A stretch of DNA of 28,129 nt, taken from the NCBI GenBank assembly GCA_045590155.1, contig JAZNQL010000008.1, forward strand, positions 1 through 28,129, in the 5' to 3' direction. The notes under the pieces were generated by a model. The model saw only the letters and a program-made list of their open reading frames with translations, was not told where the DNA came from and made no database searches. Origin of the DNA: JAZNQL01 sp045590155 (GTDB lineage Bacteria > Bacillota > Clostridia > UMGS1883 > UMGS1540). Shown piece by piece: positions 16,405 to 22,383 of this stretch. Position 1 is the first letter of the stretch. Every line of letters begins with the position of its first letter. A program made the position numbers and the translations under genes.

Positions 16405-16434
16405 TTGACAGGTTGTGTAATATAATAGTATATA
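16405..16434 (+). promoter_or_regulatory. sigma-A-type promoter of the PHP gene
   Basis: TTGACA (16405-16410), 18 bases, TATATA (16429-16434), shortly before the start of the phosphatase gene. Confidence 0.5.
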
Positions 16435-16461
16435 TTATGCAAAAGAAATCAGGTGACCTAT

Positions 16462-17262
16462 TTGATTTTCCGCGATTATCATATCCATTCGCATTTTTCG
16501 CCGGATTCAAAGAGTGCCATTTTGTCGATAGCCCTCACTGCTATGAAAAAGGGTTTAACAGAAATTGCTATTTGCGATCATTTTGACCCCACGGCAAACG
16601 ATCCTGACTGTTTGAACGAATATGACCCCAAAGCATATTTTGATGAGCTTTATGCTGTACGCCAGATGGTTGGGAATCAAATAAAAATACTTGCAGGGGT
16701 AGAGGCAGGACAGGCACAGCTTTATCCCGAAAGCATTAAAAAACTTTTTAAAAATTATAAATACGATTTTGTTTTAGGCTCGGTTCATAATACAACGGGA
16801 GACGTTGATCTTGCCTTTGCAGAGTTTACTAAAGATAATTACTTTTCATGGCTGCAACAGTATTTTTCAGAAGCTGAAAAGGCTGCTGATACAGCTCTTT
16901 ATGATGTTTTTGCTCATATTTGCTATCCTGTAAGATATATGAACAGAGTAAATCTTGCCACCATTGCAGGAGAGTATGAAGAGCTTGCCGTTCCGGTACT
17001 TAAAAAAATTATAGAACACGGAAAGGGTCTTGAGATAAACACTTCGGGACTTCGTTTCCCTTCCAAAAAGCTTAATCCCCTGCCAAGCCTTTTAAAAAAA
17101 TACAAAAGCCTTGGAGGAGAAATTCTTACAATAGGTTCAGATGCTCACTTTACTACATATGTGGGGCTTGGAATTCCCACCGCCATTGTTGCAGCAAAGG
17201 ATGCAGGTTTCCGTTATATTGCATATTACAGAGACCGCAAGCCATACTTTGAAAAAATATAA
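16462..17262 (+). CDS. PHP-domain phosphatase, histidinol-phosphatase (HisK) type
   Basis: A cytosolic, metal-dependent phosphoesterase of the PHP family, most like HisK-type histidinol-phosphatases, which act in histidine synthesis. Visible metal-site motifs are DYHIHSHFS (H7, H9), CDHFD, GVEAG, GSVHNT, AHICYP and the closing GSDAHF. The start is uncertain: GTG at 16453 lacks a ribosome site, while TTG at 16462 has AGGTGA 5 bases upstream and gives 266 residues, so I prefer TTG. No other his genes are nearby, so the substrate could be another phosphate ester. Own promoter and own terminator: a single-gene unit. Confidence 0.82.
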   Translation: MIFRDYHIHSHFSPDSKSAILSIALTAMKKGLTEIAICDHFDPTANDPDCLNEYDPKAYFDELYAVRQMVGNQIKILAGVEAGQAQLYPESIKKLFKNYKYDFVLGSVHNTTGDVDLAFAEFTKDNYFSWLQQYFSEAEKAADTALYDVFAHICYPVRYMNRVNLATIAGEYEELAVPVLKKIIEHGKGLEINTSGLRFPSKKLNPLPSLLKKYKSLGGEILTIGSDAHFTTYVGLGIPTAIVAAKDAGFRYIAYYRDRKPYFEKI

Positions 17263-17285
17263 TAAATCTGAAAGAAGAATATTTT

Positions 17286-17313
17286 ACCGGAGCAAAATGT
17301 GCTCCGGTTTTTT
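17286..17313 (+). terminator. intrinsic terminator of the PHP gene
   Basis: A perfect 9-bp stem ACCGGAGCA (17286-17294)/TGCTCCGGT (17300-17308) with a 5-base loop, followed by T residues to 17313. Confidence 0.9.
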
Positions 17314-17384
17314 GGTATAATATGAATTTTTTTTCATATAATAAAATATACCCAAAGAAAATAATTTATTTTTTAAAAAAAGTC

Positions 17385-17413
17385 TTTACAATTTTGAAAA
17401 AGTGTGCTATAAT
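17385..17413 (+). promoter_or_regulatory. promoter of tRNA-fMet
   Basis: TTTACA (17385-17390), 17 bases, TATAAT (17408-17413); the tRNA starts 27 bases after the -10 box. Confidence 0.75.
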
Positions 17414-17439
17414 TATCATTGCTCAAAAAATTTCAATAT

Positions 17440-17516
<77 letters not shown>

Positions 17517-17556
17517 AAAGAGATACAGTATCCGTCAGGGTGCTGTATCTCTTTTT
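17517..17556 (+). terminator. intrinsic terminator of tRNA-fMet
   Basis: Stem AGAGATACAG (17519-17528) with CTGTATCTCT (17543-17552), extended by one A-T and one G-T pair, then a T run ending at 17556. It starts 3 bases after the tRNA. Confidence 0.9.
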
Positions 17557-17580
17557 GCAGGGGTTGATTTTTTGCCTCAG

Positions 17581-17745
17581 CACGGGTTATGAGTCCGAAG
17601 GGCGAATACCCGGAGGGGACGTTTCCGAGCCGTCCGGTGGACGATGAAGCGAGGAAAAAGGAGTGGCAGCGGTCGAAAAAATAGAGCGCGCCACTGCGTA
17701 CGCGAAGATTTTTTCGGGTACCGCAACAGGGCGTAGGTTCAAATT
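17581..17745 (+). ncRNA. GC-rich structured element with tRNA-fMet-like segments (candidate ncRNA or mobile repeat)
   Basis: About 165 bases, visibly richer in G and C than the flanks, with no convincing gene in any frame. Positions 17583-17598 match the reverse complement of the tRNA-fMet anticodon arm (17467-17482) at 15 of 16 bases. ACCCGGAGG (17608-17616) repeats 17478-17486, and CGTAGGTTCAAAT (17732-17744) repeats 17488-17500 exactly; in the tRNA these two blocks are one base apart, here about 115 bases apart. The inserted part folds: GCGGT+CGAAAAAAT (17669-17682) pairs with ATTTTTTCG+ACCGC (17708-17716, 17720-17724), a 14-bp stem with one 3-base bulge, and GGACG/CGTCC/GGACG form two exclusive hairpins (17617-17643). 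A terminator follows at 17757. The strand is assumed from the terminator and tRNA orientation. I do not recognise the family. Confidence 0.45.
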
Positions 17746-17756
17746 TTCATCAAAAC

Positions 17757-17782
17757 AAAAAAGAGCACTAGTGCTCTTTTTA
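17757..17782. terminator. palindromic, bidirectional terminator
   Basis: An A-rich arm and GAGCAC (17763-17768) mirror GTGCTC (17771-17776) and a T run, a near-perfect palindrome centred between 17769 and 17770. It has T runs in both directions, so it can end plus-strand transcripts of the tRNA-like element and the minus-strand XRE gene, whose stop codon (17780-17782) lies in the arm. Confidence 0.85.
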
Positions 17783-17983
17783 TCTTTTTTTAAATTCTTC
17801 ACCGTTTATTAAGTAATCTATTGAAACATTAAAATATTCAGACAGTTTGTTTAAAATATCAATACTGGGTTCCCTTTTCCCGTTTTCGTAGTGAGAAAGG
17901 GCTTCGCGGGAAATATTTAAATCCATAGCAACTTTTAACTGGTTGAGATTACGCTCTTTTCTAATCTGCTTTAACCCTTTCAT
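17780..17983 (-). CDS. small XRE-family helix-turn-helix regulator
   Basis: A 67-residue, single-domain Cro/C1-type DNA-binding protein. The helix-turn-helix runs over about residues 5-58, with NLNQLKVAMDLNISREALSH and the typical YENGKREPSIDILNKLSEYF. The ATG at 17983 has AGGAGTG 7 bases upstream; an ATG six codons earlier would leave that site inside the gene, so I prefer the shorter form. It follows the ribbon-helix-helix gene on the same strand, separated by a long hairpin, and ends in a bidirectional terminator. Regulators of this size are common in phages, toxin-antitoxin and mobile elements; the target is unknown. Confidence 0.85.
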   Translation of the reverse strand: MKGLKQIRKERNLNQLKVAMDLNISREALSHYENGKREPSIDILNKLSEYFNVSIDYLINGEEFKKR

Positions 17984-18010
17984 AAAATCACTCCTTGACA
18001 TTATTGTAAC

Positions 18011-18052
18011 AAAAAAGACAGGTTTATTAAAAAGAAATAAATCTGTCTTTTT
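18011..18052 (-). terminator. 17-bp hairpin between the two regulator genes
   Basis: AAAAAGACAGGTTTATT (18012-18028) pairs with 18036-18052 over 17 positions, with one G-T pair and a 7-base loop. On the minus strand it is followed by T residues, so it looks like a terminator for the ribbon-helix-helix gene, whose stop codon overlaps it. It leaves only about 27 bases before the XRE start, so it may act as a partial terminator or attenuator. Confidence 0.7.
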
Positions 18053-18188
18053 ATTTAGTTAAATAAGATTTTAGAATAATATTTATATATTGAGATAAAG
18101 AACGGTCGTCATTTTCTGCAAGTTTGCGTAATTTTTCGAGGATATCACTATCAATAGTTATACTGATTTTCTCTTTTAATGGTTTCAA
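18051..18188 (-). CDS. small ribbon-helix-helix (CopG/Arc-type) regulator
   Basis: A 45-residue protein read from a TTG start at 18188 with AGAGGTGATAA directly upstream. The sequence begins MKPLKEKISITID, a beta strand with alternating residues (about 7-13), followed by two helices (about 15-26 and 30-43: DILEKLRKLAENDD, SLSQYINIILKSYL). This is the compact DNA-binding fold of CopG, Arc and many antitoxins. It is easily missed because of its length and start codon. It faces the divergent 77-residue gene across a promoter region with TAGTAT repeats, which suggests that it is autoregulated and controls that gene. Stop TAA at 18051-18053 lies in the following hairpin. Confidence 0.75.
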   Translation of the reverse strand: MKPLKEKISITIDSDILEKLRKLAENDDRSLSQYINIILKSYLTK

Positions 18189-18228
18189 AATTATCACCTC
18201 TGAAATTATTATACACTAAAATCGTATA

Positions 18229-18262
18229 TAGTATTGACAAATAGTATAAAGTAGTATAAAAT
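18229..18262 (+). promoter_or_regulatory. promoter of the 77-residue gene with overlapping TAGTAT operator repeats
   Basis: TTGACA (18234-18239), 17 bases, TAAAAT (18257-18262). TAGTAT occurs three times in the same orientation at 18229-18234, 18242-18247 and 18252-18257, spaced 13 and 10 bases, across both promoter boxes. The minus-strand TATAAT at 18213-18208 probably serves the ribbon-helix-helix gene. Confidence 0.6.
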
Positions 18263-18307
18263 GCTACCAAGGAATTTGAAATGTCACATTGGGGAGGGAG
18301 ATAAAAT

Positions 18308-18541
18308 ATGGATATAAAACTTGAACTGTTAAAAAACTATATATCTGATTTTATAAATAACAATTTAGAGGATTTTCAAATTGATGCATCACAAATTGCT
18401 GACACTTCGGCAATAAATATGTTGCGTGAAATTCAAAGTATAATAACAGATGAAGAATGCTCAGATTTTGAGGCTGTAGAGAAAATAGTATGCTTGTTTG
18501 AAAACAATAATATTGCTTTCGGATTTCGGCATGATTTTTGA
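18308..18541 (+). CDS. conserved-looking small protein, unknown function
   Basis: A 77-residue acidic protein, largely helical by appearance, with no membrane segment and no signal peptide. It ends in a distinctive motif, DFEAVEKIVCLFENNNIAFGFRHDF, here spread over residues 53-77; similar endings (VE.IVC.FE...RHDF) seem familiar from clostridial hypothetical proteins, but I cannot assign a role. A GGGGAGGGAG ribosome site lies before the ATG, and the gene has its own strong promoter and terminator. It is divergent from the ribbon-helix-helix gene, whose product may repress it. A toxin or inhibitor role is possible but not shown. Confidence 0.7.
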   Translation: MDIKLELLKNYISDFINNNLEDFQIDASQIADTSAINMLREIQSIITDEECSDFEAVEKIVCLFENNNIAFGFRHDF

Positions 18542-18560
18542 TACATAGCTTTTACAATAT

Positions 18561-18599
18561 AAAAAACAAAGCAAGGCTTTACGCCTTGCTTTGTTTTTT
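18561..18599. terminator. perfect 17-bp bidirectional terminator
   Basis: 18561-18577 pairs with 18583-18599 without mismatch around a 5-base loop (CAAAGCAAGGC/GCCTTGCTTTG core). T runs occur on both sides, so it ends the 77-residue gene on the plus strand and the glycosidase-like gene on the minus strand, which stops at 18613. Confidence 0.92.
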
Positions 18600-18612
18600 A
18601 GTCTCAAATTTT

Positions 18613-20490
18613 TTACGCCATTTCAAGCAACATATTTATAAGTCTGCCGTTGCAGGAAGCGTTTGGCGACCAGGGTGCATACCACGGATTTCTCTGGTGG
18701 TATCGTTCTGCCATATAGTATTCGCGGCTTATAACTTTGTTTAAGCAATCGTCTAAAATCTGCTGGCAACGTTCAATATCATTGTGATACTTAAAGCATC
18801 TTAACCAGTTGTATTCGTGTGCACATACATACCATATAAGATTTCTGCCTTCGATATCAGTATCAGCAATTAAAACGCCGGGGATGTTGGGGTCTTTATC
18901 GGGCATTCTGTTATAGAAGCCGTCCTGCATAACACTGCGTCTTGTATAATATCTTATAGCCTTTTCGTAATCACAGGGAGGCATTTTTAAAAGGTCTGCC
19001 AAAAAGCCTACGGCGGGAGAGAAGCTGAATCTTTCTAAAACCTCGGGTGTGTTTCCTAAAGGTGTGTATGGAACTTCTATTTCGTCTGCATCTCCTGCTT
19101 CTTCTTTAATTTTTTCCCATGTATTTTGTATAACCGATTTATATTCTTCGTACTCTTTTCGAACTTCCTGCGCTCTTTCATCTTCAAAATATTCTACTGC
19201 TTCTGTAAAGGAACCGAGGCCTAAAGCATTATTACAGTCTGTTGTAAGCCAGGACTGGAAAACAAGAGGATTATCGCAAGCCGACATGGGCGGGAAAAGA
19301 CCTTCAACACAAAGATAATTTTCGTCGAGCTTGTCCTTTTCGTCAATAGCTACTTTGCCGTCATAGCTTTCTTTGCCTCGTGTTTCCTTCATCCAGTCAA
19401 ATGCCTTCATAGCTCTGTCGCGATACTTTTGGTAGTAATCTTTTCCGCGAATCATAGCATATTTACCAAAACTATATAAAACTGTTCCTGTTGCCATAGC
19501 CCAGTGAATTCCGAGAGGAACCATTTCCCCGCTTTCTTCCTGGAAAACTGTGAAATATACGTCTATTACAGGTTCGATATAATCATCAAAGTCGCCTATT
19601 TTTGCAAGCCCTTCCAAAACGGGCATTGCTTCGTATGTCCATACCCTTCTTTGCATACCGCCCTGTCTTAAATAAACTTGGTCAAGACCTACCGGCATTG
19701 TAAAACACTGCAAAAGCTGAACTGTAAGATTTTTTATTATTTTAAACTTCTCGCTGTCATTTTTTATACTTTCGGGAAGCTTGTTTATTCTTGAAAGTTC
19801 CTTCTGCCATAAGCTGACAGTCTTTGCTTTTTCTTCTTCAAAGTCAAATTTACGGCTTTCTCCTTTACCGAGCGACAAATAAACAATCTTTTCTTCCCCT
19901 GCGTTTAATTCTGTATCAAGATAAGCTACACCTTTTTCTTCACATACTTGCATTTTTTCGTCAGAGCAGGTTACAAAATATTCTCCGCTTTTCCATACTC
20001 CGTCAAAGCTCCAGGTGTTTTCTTTTTCAAGCCATACATTTATATTGGGGTTATATACTGAATACACATCAGGGGTTCCGTAAAGAAGCTCTGATTCCTT
20101 GCCTGCTCTTAAAATGTAGCCTGTTTTCTGACAAACTTTTTTATCAGTTTCATTTTTTATTGTAGCTTTAATAAAGCAGGTAGGTTTTCTTACAAAATCT
20201 GTTACACATTCAAGCTCTGCCGAAAGCTCTCCGAGCTTTATGCTAAGCTTATGTGCAGGAATTCCATCCTCGCGGACTTTATATTCTGATTCTTTGAAAT
20301 CAGCCTGTGTATATTCGCCCGAGAAAAACCAGATGCCTGCTGAAGTAAGTTCTTTATAATCTTTGTCAATAGGAGCTTCGGTTTCTCCTAACGCAATTTT
20401 ACCCTCTCTCCACACTGTTATAAGTCTTTCAGCCTTTGGGGGATGAAGGTACATTCTTGTTGTTTGCAATTTCTGCCAGTCTTTCTGCAT
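18613..20490 (-). CDS. putative (alpha/alpha)6-fold glycosidase-like protein
   Basis: A 625-residue protein without signal peptide or membrane segments, so probably cytosolic. The first 240 residues look like beta-sandwich; from about 250 on the sequence is helical, with repeated aromatic and acidic segments (RQGGMQRRVWTYEAMPVLEGLAKIG is split here over about residues 275-300; TTDCNNALGLGSFTEAVEYF around 420; later AHEYNWLRCF), the pattern of six-hairpin glycosidases and phosphorylases. I cannot assign a GH family or substrate. The ATG at 20490 is preferred because AAAGGAGGG lies 6 bases upstream; an in-frame ATG at 20511 would place that site inside the gene. Single-gene unit ended by the bidirectional terminator. 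Confidence 0.7.
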   Translation of the reverse strand: MQKDWQKLQTTRMYLHPPKAERLITVWREGKIALGETEAPIDKDYKELTSAGIWFFSGEYTQADFKESEYKVREDGIPAHKLSIKLGELSAELECVTDFVRKPTCFIKATIKNETDKKVCQKTGYILRAGKESELLYGTPDVYSVYNPNINVWLEKENTWSFDGVWKSGEYFVTCSDEKMQVCEEKGVAYLDTELNAGEEKIVYLSLGKGESRKFDFEEEKAKTVSLWQKELSRINKLPESIKNDSEKFKIIKNLTVQLLQCFTMPVGLDQVYLRQGGMQRRVWTYEAMPVLEGLAKIGDFDDYIEPVIDVYFTVFQEESGEMVPLGIHWAMATGTVLYSFGKYAMIRGKDYYQKYRDRAMKAFDWMKETRGKESYDGKVAIDEKDKLDENYLCVEGLFPPMSACDNPLVFQSWLTTDCNNALGLGSFTEAVEYFEDERAQEVRKEYEEYKSVIQNTWEKIKEEAGDADEIEVPYTPLGNTPEVLERFSFSPAVGFLADLLKMPPCDYEKAIRYYTRRSVMQDGFYNRMPDKDPNIPGVLIADTDIEGRNLIWYVCAHEYNWLRCFKYHNDIERCQQILDDCLNKVISREYYMAERYHQRNPWYAPWSPNASCNGRLINMLLEMA

Positions 20491-20639
20491 TATATTCCCT
20501 CCTTTGTGCATTTTACATTTTAATTATATTTTATATAATTAAATTATACAATATAAATTTTTCTTTATTTTTTTTAATATATTCTCTTTTTGTGAAATAT
20601 ATTTTCTTTTCTTTGCTATTTAAATTTTGCTTTTTGTTG

Positions 20640-20668
20640 TAGACAAAAGCTTTGCTTTATGGTATAAT
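20640..20668 (+). promoter_or_regulatory. sigma-A-type promoter of glnS-gltX
   Basis: TAGACA (20640-20645), 17 bases, TATAAT (20663-20668). The leader of about 30 bases is too short for a T-box. Ribosome site AAGGAG precedes the ATG at 20706. Confidence 0.7.
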
Positions 20669-20705
20669 ACTCTAATAAAGCAAATTTCCATAAGGAGAAA
20701 TAAAA

Positions 20706-22361
20706 ATGGCTGAAGAAAAAGTAACTTCCAATTTTATTCACGATATTATTGATGATGATATCGCAGCAGGTTTATCGGCAAGAATCCATACAAGATTCCC
20801 TCCCGAGCCTAACGGATATCTTCATATAGGCCATACAAAGGCAATTTTTATAGGCTACTCCACCGCCAAAAAATATGACGGTCTTTTTAACCTGCGTTTT
20901 GACGATACTAATCCATCAAAAGAAGGGGACGAGTATGTTCAGGCTATCCAAAACGACCTTGCCTGGCTTGGAGTTACCCCTGATAATGTTTGTTTTGGGT
21001 CTGACTATTTTGACCAGTGTTACGAATTTGCCGTAAAGCTTATAAAAGACGGCAAAGCATTTGTTTGCGACCTTAACGCTGAACAGATGCGCGAGTACAG
21101 AGGCTCTCTTACCTCCCCTGGGATTGAAAGCCCTTACAGAAACCGTTCTGTGGAAGAAAATCTTGACCTTTTTGAAAGAATGAAAAACGGCGAATTCCCC
21201 GACGGTTCGAAAACTTTGCGTGCAAAAATTGATATGTCATCCCCGAACATCAATATGCGCGACCCCGCTATTTACAGAATTTTGCGCGCAACCCACCACA
21301 GAACAGGCGATAAATGGTGCATTTATCCTCTTTATGACTACGCACATCCCATTCAGGACGCTCTTGAAGGAATAACACACTCCCTTTGCGACGTTGATTT
21401 TGAAAATCACAGACCTCTTTATGAATGGGTTGTTGACAATATAGGCTTTGACCCCAAACCCAAACAGCGTGAATTTGCAAAGCTTAACATTACCTACACA
21501 AAAATAGGTAAGCGTTATTCAAAAGCTTTGATAGAACAGGGCCTTGCTGACGGATGGGACGATCCCCGTCTTCCTACCCTCTGTGCCCTTAGAAGAAGAG
21601 GCTATACCCCGAGTGCAATATTCAAGTTTGTTGAACTTTCGGGTGTTTCGAAGGCTACCTCTTTATGCGATTTCGGTCTTTTGGAGCATTGTATGAGAGA
21701 TGAGCTGAACTCCTCTGCTTCAAGAAAAATGGCTGTTTTAGACCCCATTGAGGTTGAAATTACAAACTTTGCTGACGATGAGGTTGTTTATTTTGATGTA
21801 TCAAACAACCCCACAGACGAAAATGCAGGCACAAGACGCGTTGCATTTACAAAGCATCTTTATATCGAAAGAGAGGATTTTTCGGATAATCCTCCCCCGA
21901 AATATCAAAGACTTACCCAAGGTAAAGAAGTCAGATTTATGAGCGCTTATGTTGTTCGCTGTAACGAGGCTGTTTATGATGAAAACGGCAATATTACAAA
22001 GCTTCTTTGCACGGTTGACCGCGAAACTGCAGGTTGCAACCCTCCCGACGGAAGAAAAATAAAGGGTACTATTCACTGGGTAAGCAAGGATTATGCTAAA
22101 GATTACGAAGTAAGGCTTTATTCTTCAATGTTTACCTGCGAAGATACAGGGGTTATAAATATGGATAACTTTAAAGAATTCTTAAACCCCGATTCTTTAA
22201 CGATTATGAAAAATGCAAAGGTTGAAGAAAGCATTGAAAAAGCAACAAATGGCGAAAAGTTCCAGTTTGTAAGAAACGGATACTTCTGCATTGATATGCA
22301 TAACCCGCGCGTTATTAACAGAATAGTTACTTTGAAGGACTCCTTCAAGCTTGCCAAATAA
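20706..22361 (+). CDS. glnS: glutaminyl-tRNA synthetase
   Basis: This class I synthetase attaches glutamine to tRNA-Gln. The 551-residue protein has the ATP-binding PEPNGYLHIGHTKA (HIGH at 40-43), DDTNPSKE (66-73), YPLYDYAHPIQDALEGITHSLC (207-228), WDDPRLPT-LRRRGYTP and the two C-terminal beta-barrel anticodon domains (GKEVR, DGRKIKGTIHWVS, FCIDM). At the place of the KMSKS loop (VMSKR in E. coli) the sequence reads KIGKR (266-270), so the usual Ser is Gly. Most Firmicutes make Gln-tRNA with GatCAB; GlnRS genes in Clostridia are usually thought to be acquired. It is followed by gltX in the same operon. Confidence 0.95.
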   Translation: MAEEKVTSNFIHDIIDDDIAAGLSARIHTRFPPEPNGYLHIGHTKAIFIGYSTAKKYDGLFNLRFDDTNPSKEGDEYVQAIQNDLAWLGVTPDNVCFGSDYFDQCYEFAVKLIKDGKAFVCDLNAEQMREYRGSLTSPGIESPYRNRSVEENLDLFERMKNGEFPDGSKTLRAKIDMSSPNINMRDPAIYRILRATHHRTGDKWCIYPLYDYAHPIQDALEGITHSLCDVDFENHRPLYEWVVDNIGFDPKPKQREFAKLNITYTKIGKRYSKALIEQGLADGWDDPRLPTLCALRRRGYTPSAIFKFVELSGVSKATSLCDFGLLEHCMRDELNSSASRKMAVLDPIEVEITNFADDEVVYFDVSNNPTDENAGTRRVAFTKHLYIEREDFSDNPPPKYQRLTQGKEVRFMSAYVVRCNEAVYDENGNITKLLCTVDRETAGCNPPDGRKIKGTIHWVSKDYAKDYEVRLYSSMFTCEDTGVINMDNFKEFLNPDSLTIMKNAKVEESIEKATNGEKFQFVRNGYFCIDMHNPRVINRIVTLKDSFKLAK

Positions 22362-22383
22362 TATACAAGAGAGGTTTTCTTTA

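Noticed and set aside
17587..17802. 71-residue minus-strand open frame over the tRNA-like element
   Set aside because: It runs through repeat and terminator sequence and has no ribosome site; composition follows the RNA stems, so it is taken as spurious.
20669..20705. T-box leader before glnS
   Set aside because: The leader is only about 30 bases long and holds no specifier or terminator structure.
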